64,000 nucleotides of DNA from JABCPE02 sp963518955 (lineage in GTDB: Bacteria > Bacteroidota > Bacteroidia > Flavobacteriales > Weeksellaceae). The notes under the pieces are model-generated. The model had not been told where the DNA came from, did not search any database, and saw only the letters and a program-made list of their open reading frames with translations. The position numbers and the translations under genes are program-made. Position 1 is the first letter of the stretch. Each line of letters opens with the position of its first letter. The stretch is taken from positions 62,001 through 126,000 of the forward strand of contig CAUQKI010000002.1 of NCBI GenBank assembly GCA_963518955.1, read 5' to 3'. Below, piece after piece: positions 41,912 to 50,828 of the stretch.

Positions 41912-43960
41912 TTATTTAAATATTTGATAAACCAAAAAAGAAACCAAATAGGCTATTCCCGTCATCCCAAACATCTGCACAAGCGTCCATTTCAGGCTTC
42001 TGGTTTCCTTATAAACAATGGCAATAGTGGAAATACACTGCATCGCAAAAGCATAGAACATAAGCACCGAAAGCCCCGTAGCGAAGCTGAAAACCTTCTC
42101 TCCATTGGGTTTGATGTCTTTTCGCATTTTGTCTATGATTCTCAGTTCTCCCTCTTCAGATTCGGTATCCACATCTTCCAGCCCATAGAGCGTAGCCATC
42201 GTCCCTACAAAGGTTTCCCTCGCCGCAAAACTCGTGATAACTCCCACGCCTATTTTCCAGTCGTAGCCCAAAGGCTCTACCACAGGCTCAATGCCTTTAC
42301 CCAAAATAGCCAAATAGGAATCCTCCATTTCTACATCTGCGGAAATAATTTGGTCTGTGTTTTGTCTTGGCCCAAAGAACGCCAATGCCCAAAGCAGCAC
42401 CGTAACCGAGAAAATAATTTTCCCCGAACCTGTGATAAAGCCCCAGACTTTTTTCATCGTCAATCTGAAATTATTCCCCCACATCGGGACTTTATAAGGT
42501 GGCAAATCCATCACAAGGTAAGATTTTTCATTAGCTCTGATGATTTTCTTTAAAACAAATGAAGCCCCCAAAGCCATCAGAAAACCAGCGATATACATTA
42601 TCAACATCATCACTGCTTTATAACTGATAAAACCTAAAAAATATTCATCTGGGATAATCAGCCCTATAATGATGCTGTACACAGGCAGCCTCGCAGAGCA
42701 GGTCATAAAAGGCGTAACCATTATAGTAAGCAGTCTTTCCTTTATATTTTCTATATTTCTCGCTCCCATAATGGCAGGAACTGCACACGCCGTACTAGAA
42801 ACCAGTGGAACGATGCTTTTCCCATTCAGTCCGAAAGGTCTCAAAAACCTGTCTGTGAGAAAAACTATCCTCGCCATGTAGCCCGAGTCTTCCAGTAAAT
42901 AAAGCACATACAGCAAAATTCCTATCTGTGGCGCGAACGGCAGCACACCGACTATCCCTGGGATGATTCCTTGGGTAAAAAGACTTTTGAGAGGTCCCTC
43001 TGGAAGGTACTCTCCTGCCCAGTCACCCAAAAATACCACGCCGTTCTCTATCCATTTCATAGGGTATTCCGCCAAGTAAAATACACTATTGAAAATCAGT
43101 AATAATAATATTCCAAAAATCAAATATCCGAAAAACGGATGCACCAAAATTTTATCCAATTTTTCTGTGAAAAGTTTTTTTTCTTGCTTCTTTTTTGAGA
43201 AAAATTCTGGAAGGATTTTATCGATATTCTGGTATCTTCTGATGGTTTCCTGAACCTGCAATCTTTTGGGAACAAGACATTTTACCATTTCCTGATTAAG
43301 CTGCTGCGCCATACTTTCTAATTTCCCTAAATATTTTTCGGCAGAAAGCAGCGTCCATATTTTGTAATCGTTTTCCTCTTTCAGTTGATTTTTTAACTTG
43401 AAAACCAAGCCTTTATGCTCCATTGGAATTTCAAAACTTGGAATGGTTTCCTGCTGAAATTCATTGTCATAAATTGCCTTTTTTACGGTTTCCATTCCCT
43501 CGTTTTCCTTCGCATTGGCAGGAATGATTTTCACGCCCAGAGCCTTCTCCATTTTAGCTAAATCAAAGGTAAATCCTTTTTTCTGAGCCAAATCCATTTG
43601 GTTCAAAACCATCATCACAGGAATTCCCAAATCCTTTATCTGCTGAAGAAGAAGCAGACTTCGCCTGATGTTGATAGCATCTGCTATGTAGAGAATTCTG
43701 TGGTATTCCCTCGGCTCCTGCACCAAAAACCTACTGAAAACAGCCTCATCCTCAGAGCTGGGATAGATGCTGTACGCTCCAGGCAAATCGGTTATTGTAA
43801 TGGTTTCGCCCTCGTAATCGTAACTTCCCGTGTAGCTTTCCACCGTAACTCCCGCATAATTTCCTGTCTTCTGCTGCCTGTTACAGAGATGATTAAAAAC
43901 GGTGGATTTTCCTACATTCGGGTTCCCTACGAGCAGTATATTTTTAGTCTTTTTCGCCAT
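41912..43960 (-). CDS. feoB: Ferrous iron transport protein B
   Basis: GTP-gated inner-membrane ferrous iron transporter, 682 residues. The N-terminal G domain has ILLVGNPNVGKSTVFNHL (G1), TVESYTG (G2), ITDLPGAYSI (G3) and VLNQMDL (G4). The membrane part carries two Gate-type repeats: LVSSTACAVPAIMGARNIEN and TPFMTCSARLPVYSIIIGL, with the Cys residues of the conserved pore, and SFAARETFVGTMATLYG. The frame also includes a TTG codon before the ATG; I use the ATG at 43960 because it overlaps the feoA stop as TGATG. Confidence 0.97.
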   Translation of the reverse strand: MAKKTKNILLVGNPNVGKSTVFNHLCNRQQKTGNYAGVTVESYTGSYDYEGETITITDLPGAYSIYPSSEDEAVFSRFLVQEPREYHRILYIADAINIRRSLLLLQQIKDLGIPVMMVLNQMDLAQKKGFTFDLAKMEKALGVKIIPANAKENEGMETVKKAIYDNEFQQETIPSFEIPMEHKGLVFKLKNQLKEENDYKIWTLLSAEKYLGKLESMAQQLNQEMVKCLVPKRLQVQETIRRYQNIDKILPEFFSKKKQEKKLFTEKLDKILVHPFFGYLIFGILLLLIFNSVFYLAEYPMKWIENGVVFLGDWAGEYLPEGPLKSLFTQGIIPGIVGVLPFAPQIGILLYVLYLLEDSGYMARIVFLTDRFLRPFGLNGKSIVPLVSSTACAVPAIMGARNIENIKERLLTIMVTPFMTCSARLPVYSIIIGLIIPDEYFLGFISYKAVMMLIMYIAGFLMALGASFVLKKIIRANEKSYLVMDLPPYKVPMWGNNFRLTMKKVWGFITGSGKIIFSVTVLLWALAFFGPRQNTDQIISADVEMEDSYLAILGKGIEPVVEPLGYDWKIGVGVITSFAARETFVGTMATLYGLEDVDTESEEGELRIIDKMRKDIKPNGEKVFSFATGLSVLMFYAFAMQCISTIAIVYKETRSLKWTLVQMFGMTGIAYLVSFLVYQIFK

Positions 43961-44208
43961 CAATCAATATATTCTACCAAGATAAATTTAGCCTCCTCAC
44001 TGCGAAGAGCCACGCAAGTATCCTCCTCTCCGTATTCCACATACAGAGGCCCGCTGAATGGCGCTCTATGAAGCACCACTACTTCCGTTTCTGGAAGAAT
44101 TCCCATTTCCAGAATTTTGGTGGGCATTTCCAGAACCTTGTCATCATAGCCCAAAACCTTTACTTTCTTTCCGTCAGGAATATCAAAAAGGGTCAGAGGA
44201 TTTTTCAT
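43960..44208 (-). CDS. feoA: Ferrous iron transport protein A
   Basis: SH3-like cytoplasmic partner of FeoB, 82 residues from the ATG at 44208: LTLFDIPDGKKVKVLGY, then LEMGILPETEVVVLHRAPF and YGEEDTCVALRSEEAKFILV, the usual two-lobe pattern. The longer frame starts with a TTG that overlaps the -7 box at 44236-44243, so it is rejected. Its stop codon TGA shares one A with the feoB ATG. Confidence 0.93.
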   Translation of the reverse strand: MKNPLTLFDIPDGKKVKVLGYDDKVLEMPTKILEMGILPETEVVVLHRAPFSGPLYVEYGEEDTCVALRSEEAKFILVEYID

Positions 44209-44235
44209 TTCTTTTTGAATCGTTTTTTTCTCCGA

Positions 44236-44243
44236 CAAAGATA
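44236..44243 (-). promoter_or_regulatory. -7 promoter element for feoA-feoB-Cys protein
   Basis: TATCTTTG on the minus strand, 27 nt before the feoA ATG. I see no clear Fur-type inverted repeat next to it. Confidence 0.5.
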
Positions 44244-44284
44244 CTTGTTTAAATTTAATCTAAATAAAATTGAGCAACATTTGT

Positions 44285-44292
44285 TATATTTG
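44285..44292 (+). promoter_or_regulatory. -7 promoter element for the MGMT gene
   Basis: TATATTTG, 17 nt before the ATG at 44310; divergent from the feo promoter. Confidence 0.45.
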
Positions 44293-44309
44293 AAAAATTT
44301 TTGCTTAGA

Positions 44310-44807
44310 ATGAATTTTTACCTAAAACACATTTCCACACCCATCGGCAGGCTGTATGCCGTGGCAGATGAAGAGGGACTGCTTTCGCTGGACTTTGAAG
44401 ACAGCAAGTACGCAGAGAAAAACATTAATTCTTTCAAAAACTGCATGCACGAGAGCAATTCTATCTTGGATTTAGCCGAAAAAGAATTAAATCTTTATTT
44501 CAATGGAAAACTGAAAAAGTTCTCTGTTCCTGTAAAATTTTCGGGAACAGAATTTCAGCAGAGAGTCTGGGAAGAACTGCTAAAAATCCCTTTCGGAGAG
44601 ACTATTTCCTACCAAGAACAAGCCCAAAGGCTCGGTAATCCAAAAGCTGTGAGAGCCGTAGCCAACGCCAACAGCAGAAACAAAATCTCCATCATCATTC
44701 CCTGCCATAGAGTCATCGGGAAGGACAAGAAACTGACAGGCTATGCTGGCGGACTAGACAAGAAAGAATTTCTGCTAAATTTAGAAAACACTCATTATAA
44801 AGACTGA
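44310..44807 (+). CDS. ogt: Methylated-DNA--[protein]-cysteine S-methyltransferase
   Basis: Suicide repair enzyme that takes the methyl group from O6-methylguanine onto its own Cys. The DNA-binding and catalytic domain is complete: TEFQQRVWEELLKIPFGETI, then RAVANANSRNKISIIIPCHR with the active Cys in PCHRV and the Asn hinge before it, then GKDKKLTGYAGGLDKKEFLL. 165 residues with a short Ada-like N-terminal domain. The frame opens 3 codons earlier with TTG, but the ATG at 44310 is preferred. Confidence 0.93.
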   Translation: MNFYLKHISTPIGRLYAVADEEGLLSLDFEDSKYAEKNINSFKNCMHESNSILDLAEKELNLYFNGKLKKFSVPVKFSGTEFQQRVWEELLKIPFGETISYQEQAQRLGNPKAVRAVANANSRNKISIIIPCHRVIGKDKKLTGYAGGLDKKEFLLNLENTHYKD

Positions 44808-44830
44808 ATTTCTTTTTAAAATTAGATGTT

Positions 44831-46273
44831 TTATTTTTTAGTTTTAAAATGAATAAACAGAGCAACAATTACTATGGAAACAAGAAAAATCATATAATAA
44901 TCTCTGAACCCTCCCCCTCTTTTTACAACTATTTCTACTTTTTTCTCTCCTTCTATTGGTATTAGTTTTTCATTCGTGATAAGCTGTCTCAGGCTCCTAT
45001 AATCATCTCGCAAAAAAGCCAGTGCCTCTTTATCCGTAATTTCATAAATGGTATTACTAATTAATTGATAAATTCCTAAATCATCAAAGTAATAATACTT
45101 ATTCCCTTTTTGCCAGATGCTTCCATACACTCCACTATTTATATCTTCTATTTTTTTCCAAGCATCTTTTTTACCTAAAGAATAAATCTCTGTATTTCTT
45201 GAATCTAAACCTTTGTCATACTTGGATTTTCTCCATACATCATAAGCATGAAAATAATAAAGATTTTCATCATCAGTAAAAACATTGGGAGTAATTTCTT
45301 CTATTTTTCCTGTGAAAAAATTATTTCCCGCTCTTTCCTGCTTCTTTTCTTCGCCGTCATAGTAATAGATGCCTTCTTTATTGATAAAAACTAAATTATT
45401 CAGGTGGCTTCCTTCATTTCCTAGTACTTTGTAGGGTGCTTTTTCTCTATCAAAAGAATAATCTCCCATAAAGACATAGCCATTTACCTCATCATAAAGA
45501 AATTCATCTCCCTGCTCACTTGAAACAATTCTTAACTTTCCGCTATTTTTAATCGGTAAAAGTTTTGACTTATAATAGACATTTTCTTTATCGGCAAAGT
45601 ATCCATTATATCCATCTACACTTTTTAAAGTATTTAAATCAGCCTTTTCTAAAATCTCTCCTCTGTAATAGACTTTCTCTCCATCAGTTGCGAAATATTG
45701 TAAATTTTCGACTGGCTGTAATCTTTTATTCGTTTCTATCTTTTTATAAGGATAGATGTAGCTTTGTGGTTTTTTAGTCTTTGAAAAAATATATACAAAA
45801 TGCTGTAATATCTCCATCGAAGTAGATAAGTCTTCATTTCTTTGGGAATAAGAGGAGCAGAAATAAGTACTTGTCCCATCTGTATAGTAGCCATTTCCTA
45901 GGACTTGGAGTTTGCTGGGATTCAGGTCAGGAATAGGAATGTTTCCTAAATAGACATGATTTTTATCCAAACCTACCACCAGAGTGCTTCTGTCTATATT
46001 ATTTTCTGAATCTACCGCCCTAAATGTGCTGATATCTACATCTTCTAAAACATATCTTCCGCCACTGGGAACAGAAACAGAGATTTTGCCTTCATATTCT
46101 ACAAACTCACTTTTTCCGTACTGATTGCCTTTTTCTTCTATTTCATAAGAATCAATTTTATTGGAAAAAACCAGCAAATGTAAAAACACAAAAACTCCAG
46201 AAAACAATCCAATTCCTGCAATTAGTGTATATCTTATTCGTCTACTATAATCTGTTCCTTTCCTTTCTTTCAT
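44831..46273 (-). CDS. DKNYY family protein with two membrane helices
   Basis: A 480-residue protein with an N-terminal helix (about 13-34, LIAGIGLFSGVFVFLHLLVF) and a C-terminal one (about 456-476). Between them lie repeated units of about 25-45 residues with a D-x-x-x-[VL]-Y-Y core: GLDKNHVYLGN, YTDGTSTYFCSS, ATDGEKVYYRG, ADKENVYYKSK, NKEGIYYYDGEE, TDDENLYYFHA and KGNKYYYFDD. This is the DKNYY repeat of Bacteroidota and Fusobacteria, whose role is unknown; a beta-propeller-like extracytoplasmic domain is likely. No partner gene is evident. Confidence 0.82.
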   Translation of the reverse strand: MKERKGTDYSRRIRYTLIAGIGLFSGVFVFLHLLVFSNKIDSYEIEEKGNQYGKSEFVEYEGKISVSVPSGGRYVLEDVDISTFRAVDSENNIDRSTLVVGLDKNHVYLGNIPIPDLNPSKLQVLGNGYYTDGTSTYFCSSYSQRNEDLSTSMEILQHFVYIFSKTKKPQSYIYPYKKIETNKRLQPVENLQYFATDGEKVYYRGEILEKADLNTLKSVDGYNGYFADKENVYYKSKLLPIKNSGKLRIVSSEQGDEFLYDEVNGYVFMGDYSFDREKAPYKVLGNEGSHLNNLVFINKEGIYYYDGEEKKQERAGNNFFTGKIEEITPNVFTDDENLYYFHAYDVWRKSKYDKGLDSRNTEIYSLGKKDAWKKIEDINSGVYGSIWQKGNKYYYFDDLGIYQLISNTIYEITDKEALAFLRDDYRSLRQLITNEKLIPIEGEKKVEIVVKRGGGFRDYYMIFLVSIVIVALFIHFKTKK

Positions 46274-46340
46274 TTTAAAAAGGTTTTTGAAGAACTTAAA
46301 TATAGTAAATTTTCCTGATTTTAGAAAAACAAAACCAAAT

Positions 46341-47603
46341 TTAGTTTTTCATCCATTTCCAAAGTTCTTTCAGGGTAACTTTATTTCCATACATTAGGAT
46401 TCCCACTCGGTAGATTTTGGAAGCGATGAAAACCATTCCCAGCGTAGAAACCAGCAGAATCACTATGGACAGCACCAGCTCCCATACAGGAACATCGAAC
46501 GGTATTCTCGCCAGCATCGCAATCGGCGAAGTGAAAGGAATCATGGACAGCCAGAAACTCATCGGCCCGTCTGGATTATTCATTATCGTGATACTGCCGT
46601 AAAAACCAAGCATCATCGGTAAAATCGCAAACAATGTGAACTGCTGGGTCTCGGTTTCGTTATCCACCGCAGAGCCTATCGCCGCATACATCGCACTATA
46701 AAACAAATATCCCAATAGGAAATAAATCACAAATACGAAGAGAATCAGCCCGTAATTTATCTGTGAAAGAGCTGATAAAACCATCTGTACGACATTGGAC
46801 GCACCGCCCAGCATTCCTACATTTGATGAGCCGAGAGTCATCGCGGAAGCAAATATCATCACTACCCACACCCCGAACTGCACCAGCGCCACTCCTGTAA
46901 CTCCCAAGATTTTCCCCATCATCAGCTCAAAAGGTTTCACCGAAGAAATCAAAATTTCCACCACTCTGTTGTTTTTCTCCTCCAAAACGCTTCGCATCAC
47001 ACGGATACCATACATCATGATGAAGGTAAATACACAATACATCAGGAACATACTAAGCCCTGATTTCACACCGACAAGGAAACTATCTTGTTTCTTTTCT
47101 TTCTCTAAAACATTGACTACATGAAGATTAACACCTTTATTCAAATCCTCTATCTGCGCAGTGCTGATTCCTAATGCATTGATTTTCTCTGCTTTGATGA
47201 TTTCCGAAATATTCCCTGCAATGTTTCTTCTTGCCTCGTTGCTGAGGTTTTTATTGGTCAAAATTTCTATGCTGTTTTCCAGCTCATGAATTTCTTTTTT
47301 AGGAATAATCATCACGCCGTTCATTTCCTCCGTAGTTTCCAAAGCCTTTATCAAGGATTTCTCTGTCTCCTCCGAAGAAAAAACATAACGGATATTTTCA
47401 TCTGATTTCAGCTTGTCTTTGAACAGGCCGCTTTTGTCTATGACACTTATCTGCATCTGCGTTTCATTCGCCTGAAACATCAGAGAAACCACACCTCCAA
47501 AAACAATAATCAGAAGCGGCGTGAGAAGGGTAAGAATGATGAAAGATTTCTTTTTTACTTGAGTAAAAAACTCTCTTTTAGCGATTAGGATTATATTTTT
47601 CAT
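46341..47603 (-). CDS. ABC transporter permease (NatB/ABC-2 type)
   Basis: Membrane subunit of an ABC-2 exporter, 420 residues: one N-terminal helix (KKSFIILTLLTPLLIIVFGG), a large extracytoplasmic loop of about 140 residues with soluble beta/alpha content (NETQMQISVIDKSGLFKD), and five C-terminal helices with the FEEKNNRVVEILISSVKPFE-like motif (VLEEKNNRVVEILISSVKPF) that marks the NatB group. The transported substrate is unknown (Na+ export was shown for Bacillus NatAB). It lies 18 bp after its ATPase gene. Confidence 0.9.
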   Translation of the reverse strand: MKNIILIAKREFFTQVKKKSFIILTLLTPLLIIVFGGVVSLMFQANETQMQISVIDKSGLFKDKLKSDENIRYVFSSEETEKSLIKALETTEEMNGVMIIPKKEIHELENSIEILTNKNLSNEARRNIAGNISEIIKAEKINALGISTAQIEDLNKGVNLHVVNVLEKEKKQDSFLVGVKSGLSMFLMYCVFTFIMMYGIRVMRSVLEEKNNRVVEILISSVKPFELMMGKILGVTGVALVQFGVWVVMIFASAMTLGSSNVGMLGGASNVVQMVLSALSQINYGLILFVFVIYFLLGYLFYSAMYAAIGSAVDNETETQQFTLFAILPMMLGFYGSITIMNNPDGPMSFWLSMIPFTSPIAMLARIPFDVPVWELVLSIVILLVSTLGMVFIASKIYRVGILMYGNKVTLKELWKWMKN

Positions 47604-47621
47604 TTGTTTTTCGGTATTAGT

Positions 47622-48530
47622 TTATATTCCTTTTACTGCGGCGATGAACACCTCGTTCATCGTTGGGATTTTTTCCTTAAATTCTACGATTTTCCCAATA
47701 TTTAGAAGCTCTTGGAGGAGTTCCCTCTGGCTCATGCTGTTTTTTATTTCAAAATGAATAAGATTTTCATCCAGTTTTTCATTAAAAAGTTCATTTTTAG
47801 TTTTAAATGAATTAAATGCATCTAGACTCGCCTCTGAAAGGGTGATTTCAAATAAATTCTGCTTAAATTTCTCTTTCACTTCCGAAATTCTGCCATCCAA
47901 AACCTTTCTCGACTGATGAACCAAAGCCACGAAATCACAGAGTTCTTCCACGCTTTCCATTCGGTGGGTGGAAAGAATGATGGTTGTCCCTTGGGCTTTT
48001 AAATCCAAGATCTGGTCTTTTATCAGATTGGCATTCACAGGGTCAAATCCCGAAAATGGCTCATCTAAAATCAGCAGTTTCGGGCGATGCAGCACTGTCA
48101 CTACAAATTGTATTTTCTGCGCCATTCCTTTGGACAGCTCGGAGAGTTTTTTCTTCCACCACTGGTCTATTTCTAGTTTCTCAAACCAATGTTTGGACTC
48201 TGCAAGTATATCATTTTTAGACATTCCTTTCAGCTCACCAAAATACATCAGCTGGTCGCCTATCGTCATATTTTTATACAGACCTCTCTCCTCTGGCATG
48301 TATCCCACCTCACGGATATGACTGATTTCCAAAGGTTTGTCATTGATGAATATTTCGCCACTGTCTGGCTTGGTAATCTGATTGATAATTCTGATGAATG
48401 AAGTTTTTCCTGCGCCATTAGGGCCAAGAAGCCCATAAATACTGCCTTGTGGAACTTCTATGCTAAAATCCTGCAGGGCTATTTTTTTGCCTGCATCGTA
48501 GGTTTTAGTGATGTTTTTTGCTCTCAGCAT
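47622..48530 (-). CDS. ABC transporter ATPase (NatA type)
   Basis: ATPase of the exporter above, 302 residues. Walker A GLLGPNGAGKTSFIRIINQI, Q-loop region EVGYMPEERGLYKNMTI, signature LSKGMAQKIQFVV, Walker B LLILDEPFSGFDP, switch ILSTHRM. A C-terminal extension with an ASLDAFNSFKTKNE segment follows the ATPase core, as in NatA relatives. The signature begins LSKG rather than LSGG, which is common in this subfamily. First gene of the two-gene unit. Confidence 0.93.
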   Translation of the reverse strand: MLRAKNITKTYDAGKKIALQDFSIEVPQGSIYGLLGPNGAGKTSFIRIINQITKPDSGEIFINDKPLEISHIREVGYMPEERGLYKNMTIGDQLMYFGELKGMSKNDILAESKHWFEKLEIDQWWKKKLSELSKGMAQKIQFVVTVLHRPKLLILDEPFSGFDPVNANLIKDQILDLKAQGTTIILSTHRMESVEELCDFVALVHQSRKVLDGRISEVKEKFKQNLFEITLSEASLDAFNSFKTKNELFNEKLDENLIHFEIKNSMSQRELLQELLNIGKIVEFKEKIPTMNEVFIAAVKGI

Positions 48531-48620
48531 TGGTTTTGATTTTCTGAATTAGTATTCTTTTTTTCGTTTTGTTACAAAATAAACAAATATTTTTCTAAAT
48601 ATTATAAACTTATTAATGCT

Positions 48621-48628
48621 TAAATTTG
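48621..48628 (+). promoter_or_regulatory. -7 promoter element for the radical SAM gene
   Basis: TAAATTTG, 14 nt before the ATG at 48643. No -33 match is visible, so the support is moderate. Confidence 0.35.
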
Positions 48629-48642
48629 AGGAAATTTTTGAA

Positions 48643-49593
48643 ATGAAGAAAAATTTAGCTTTCGGAGAAAAAAACTACAACTATTATGGTGCTTATCTAA
48701 AACAAAAATTCAATGGGCAGAAAGTCTATAAAGTCATTGTAGATGCTGGTTTTACCTGTCCCAATCGTGACGGCTCGAAAGGATTTGGCGGCTGTTCTTA
48801 CTGTAATGTAGAGTCTTTCACACCTGTTCCAAAGGATTTGGAAAACTTCCGAGAACAGCTGAACCACGGAATGAAAAACGCCATAGAAAGCTATAAAGCC
48901 GAGAAATTCATCATTTATTTTCAGCCAAATTCTAATACTTATGCCTCTGTTGATGAACTAAAAATGCTGTACGATGAAGCCCTGAAAATAAACACCGAAA
49001 ACATCGTAGGGCTGTCCGTGGGAACACGCCCAGACTGCATAGACAGCGAGAAAATAAAACTTCTGGAAAGCTACTGCGAGCGCGGATTGGAAGTGGATTT
49101 GGAACTGGGAATAGAGTCCATTCACAATTCTACCCTTGCGGAAATCAACCGCGGATGCACGCACCAAGATTTCGAAAAAGCAATGGAACTGCTGAAAAAA
49201 ACACCGCTGAATGTCTGTGTTCATTGTATTTTAGGACTGCCGAACGAGTCGCGGGAGATGATTCTGCAATATGCCGAGGAAATCAATAAATATCCTCAAA
49301 TAAAATTCGTGAAATTTCATAATCTGCACATTGTCAAAGGTTCTATCATGGGCGTAAAATACAAAAGAGAGCCTTTTAAACTTTTCTCTTTGGAGGAATA
49401 CATCGATTTGCTCTGCGAACTGCTTCCACTGCTTCGCCCTGATATCGTGATACAAAGGCTTTTCGCTGTGTCCGATACAGAAATGCTCATCGCTCCCAAA
49501 TGGGGACTAAAGAAAAACCAAATACAGAGCCTCATAGAAAAAGAATTAGAGAAAAGAGGCGTCATGCAAGGAGCTTTATTTCAACAGGTTTAA
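48643..49593 (+). CDS. TIGR01212 family radical SAM protein (YhcC-like)
   Basis: Radical SAM enzyme of unknown substrate. The cluster site is the long-spaced form: GFTCPNRDGSKGFGGCSYCN (Cys, then CSYC), followed by SFTPVPKD; later family marks are YFQPNSNTYASVDELKMLYD, VGLSVGTRPDCIDSEKIKLL and LELGIESIHNSTLAEINRGC. The upstream ATG at 48616 would put the -7 box TAAATTTG (48621-48628) inside the gene, so I choose the ATG at 48643 (316 residues). Divergent from the NatA gene. Confidence 0.9.
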   Translation: MKKNLAFGEKNYNYYGAYLKQKFNGQKVYKVIVDAGFTCPNRDGSKGFGGCSYCNVESFTPVPKDLENFREQLNHGMKNAIESYKAEKFIIYFQPNSNTYASVDELKMLYDEALKINTENIVGLSVGTRPDCIDSEKIKLLESYCERGLEVDLELGIESIHNSTLAEINRGCTHQDFEKAMELLKKTPLNVCVHCILGLPNESREMILQYAEEINKYPQIKFVKFHNLHIVKGSIMGVKYKREPFKLFSLEEYIDLLCELLPLLRPDIVIQRLFAVSDTEMLIAPKWGLKKNQIQSLIEKELEKRGVMQGALFQQV

Positions 49594-49623
49594 TCTTGTT
49601 CTTTCTCCATGAATTTAATGCTT

Positions 49624-50088
49624 TTATATATCGCAGACAAACACCTCTATACCTTTTTGTAAAAGAGTTTCCTCTATGATTTTCTCTATCTCATCCCAAG
49701 AGCCTCCTGCCAATCCACAGCCTATGCGGGGCATTTGAACTTTTGCATTTATTTTTTGAGCATACTCTGCCACTTGCTGTAAACCTTCTTTCACAGCTTC
49801 ATAACGAATGGGAGGATTTCCATTTTCATCTTTATATATTTTATGCTGACCAATGATATTGGCAACCCACACATTTTCCTCTACAGCCACGAACTGAACA
49901 GCTCCTAAAATGAATCCTTCACCTTCTTTATACCATTGTTTATATTGTTTCACGGGTTCTTTCCATCGTTTAGAAATTGCCATTACAAAACCTTTTCCCC
50001 AAGCTCCTATATCATTGCAAATATGAGCTATAATGATGCTACCCTCAGCCTGTGGCATAGTGGCATCTGATTTTAAATAATGTATCAT
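49624..50088 (-). CDS. Macro domain protein (ALC1/Poa1p-like)
   Basis: A 154-residue single macro domain that binds or hydrolyses ADP-ribose derivatives. Seen: SIIIAHICNDIGAWGKGFVM, the signature of the ALC1/TARG1/Poa1p-like group with ND-x-G-x-WG-x-GF, ISKRWKEPVKQYKQWY, VANIIGQHKIY, and MPRIGCGLAGGSWDEIEKII (the phosphate loop). Possible roles are ADP-ribose-1''-phosphate removal or reversal of ADP-ribosylation. No DarT-like toxin gene is beside it, so a toxin-antitoxin pair is not supported. Confidence 0.9.
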   Translation of the reverse strand: MIHYLKSDATMPQAEGSIIIAHICNDIGAWGKGFVMAISKRWKEPVKQYKQWYKEGEGFILGAVQFVAVEENVWVANIIGQHKIYKDENGNPPIRYEAVKEGLQQVAEYAQKINAKVQMPRIGCGLAGGSWDEIEKIIEETLLQKGIEVFVCDI

Positions 50089-50105
50089 TATTTAAATATT
50101 TTATT

Positions 50106-50322
50106 TTATAACTTACAAATCATTATATGATCTTCTTCGTTGGTCTTAATGATTTCAAAACCTAATTTTAAATACATCTTGGAAGCATAATTGGCTTTTT
50201 GCAGCAGGCTGCTGGATGATGCTCTTTTCAGGAGGTATTACGCCTTCAGGGATAAAAATAGCATCGTAAAGGAAATCATCTAAAAAGATATATTCACTAG
50301 AGATAATAGGTCTTATTTTCAT
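50106..50322 (-). pseudogene. GNAT acetyltransferase remnant with internal deletion
   Basis: From the ATG at 50322 the frame reads KIRPIISSEYIFLDDFLYDA and PEGVIPPEKSIIQQP, the N-terminus of a GNAT acetyltransferase, then fails. In another frame the last 34 codons read QKANYASKMYLKLGFEII and EEDHIMICKL, the typical GNAT C-terminus (ANYASKMYLKLGF). About 90-100 codons between, including the acetyl-CoA loop, are missing. The total of 217 bases is one more than a multiple of three, so the join also shifts frame. Confidence 0.82.
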
Positions 50323-50345
50323 ATTTTTTTGTTATTGTTAAACCT

Positions 50346-50714
50346 TTATGCATTCCTATAAGCATTTGTAACTGCTCTATCCACCAGCCAATAAAGTCCT
50401 ATATAGAATAAAATACTGACAAGCAGCACCACAAAAGTAATTATAGAGATTGTAAATTCCGTTGTTCTCTTTTTAATTCTCTTTCGCATAGTATTCTGAT
50501 ACATAAAATTGATTCTTATATGCGTGATAATCTGATAGATAAAAAACAAAGGAAACAATACATAAGCCGTGACAAAAATCCCTCCACAAATAATTTCTAC
50601 CAAGGTTGAATTATAAAAACTGGAATAAAAAAGATTGGTAACTACTATAATTGGTGCGAGGATAACACACAGCAAACACCAAATACTAAAGTATAGTGAG
50701 TAATTTCTTCTCAT
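50346..50714 (-). CDS. Small integral membrane protein, function unknown
   Basis: A 122-residue protein with three hydrophobic segments (about 6-28, 37-63 and 87-112) and a basic stretch (NTMRKRIKKRTTE) between the second and third, placing that loop in the cytoplasm. No motif or family is recognised. It sits between the GNAT remnant (23 bp after its stop) and the DUF3467 terminator. Base composition is low in GC but not extreme. Confidence 0.6.
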   Translation of the reverse strand: MRRNYSLYFSIWCLLCVILAPIIVVTNLFYSSFYNSTLVEIICGGIFVTAYVLFPLFFIYQIITHIRINFMYQNTMRKRIKKRTTEFTISIITFVVLLVSILFYIGLYWLVDRAVTNAYRNA

Positions 50715-50775
50715 TTTGGTAATTTTATAATACTACAAATATAGTGATTAGTAAGAACTTTTTTAGCAAAAACAA

Positions 50776-50802
50776 AAATCCCACTTCAAAAGAGTGGGAT
50801 TT
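50776..50802 (-). terminator. Terminator of the rpoB-rpoC-DUF3467 unit
   Basis: A 10-bp stem, AAATCCCACT/AGTGGGATTT, with a 7-nt loop and T-rich tail, 26 bp past the DUF3467 stop. Confidence 0.85.
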
Positions 50803-50828
50803 ATTGTCAATTTTTATGCTTACAAATC

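Noticed and set aside
41924..42553. 209-codon plus-strand frame inside feoB
   Set aside because: Antisense of a clear gene; no family pattern.
49624..50322. Macro domain gene as the antitoxin of a DarTG-like pair
   Set aside because: No DarT-like gene adjacent; the neighbour is a GNAT remnant.
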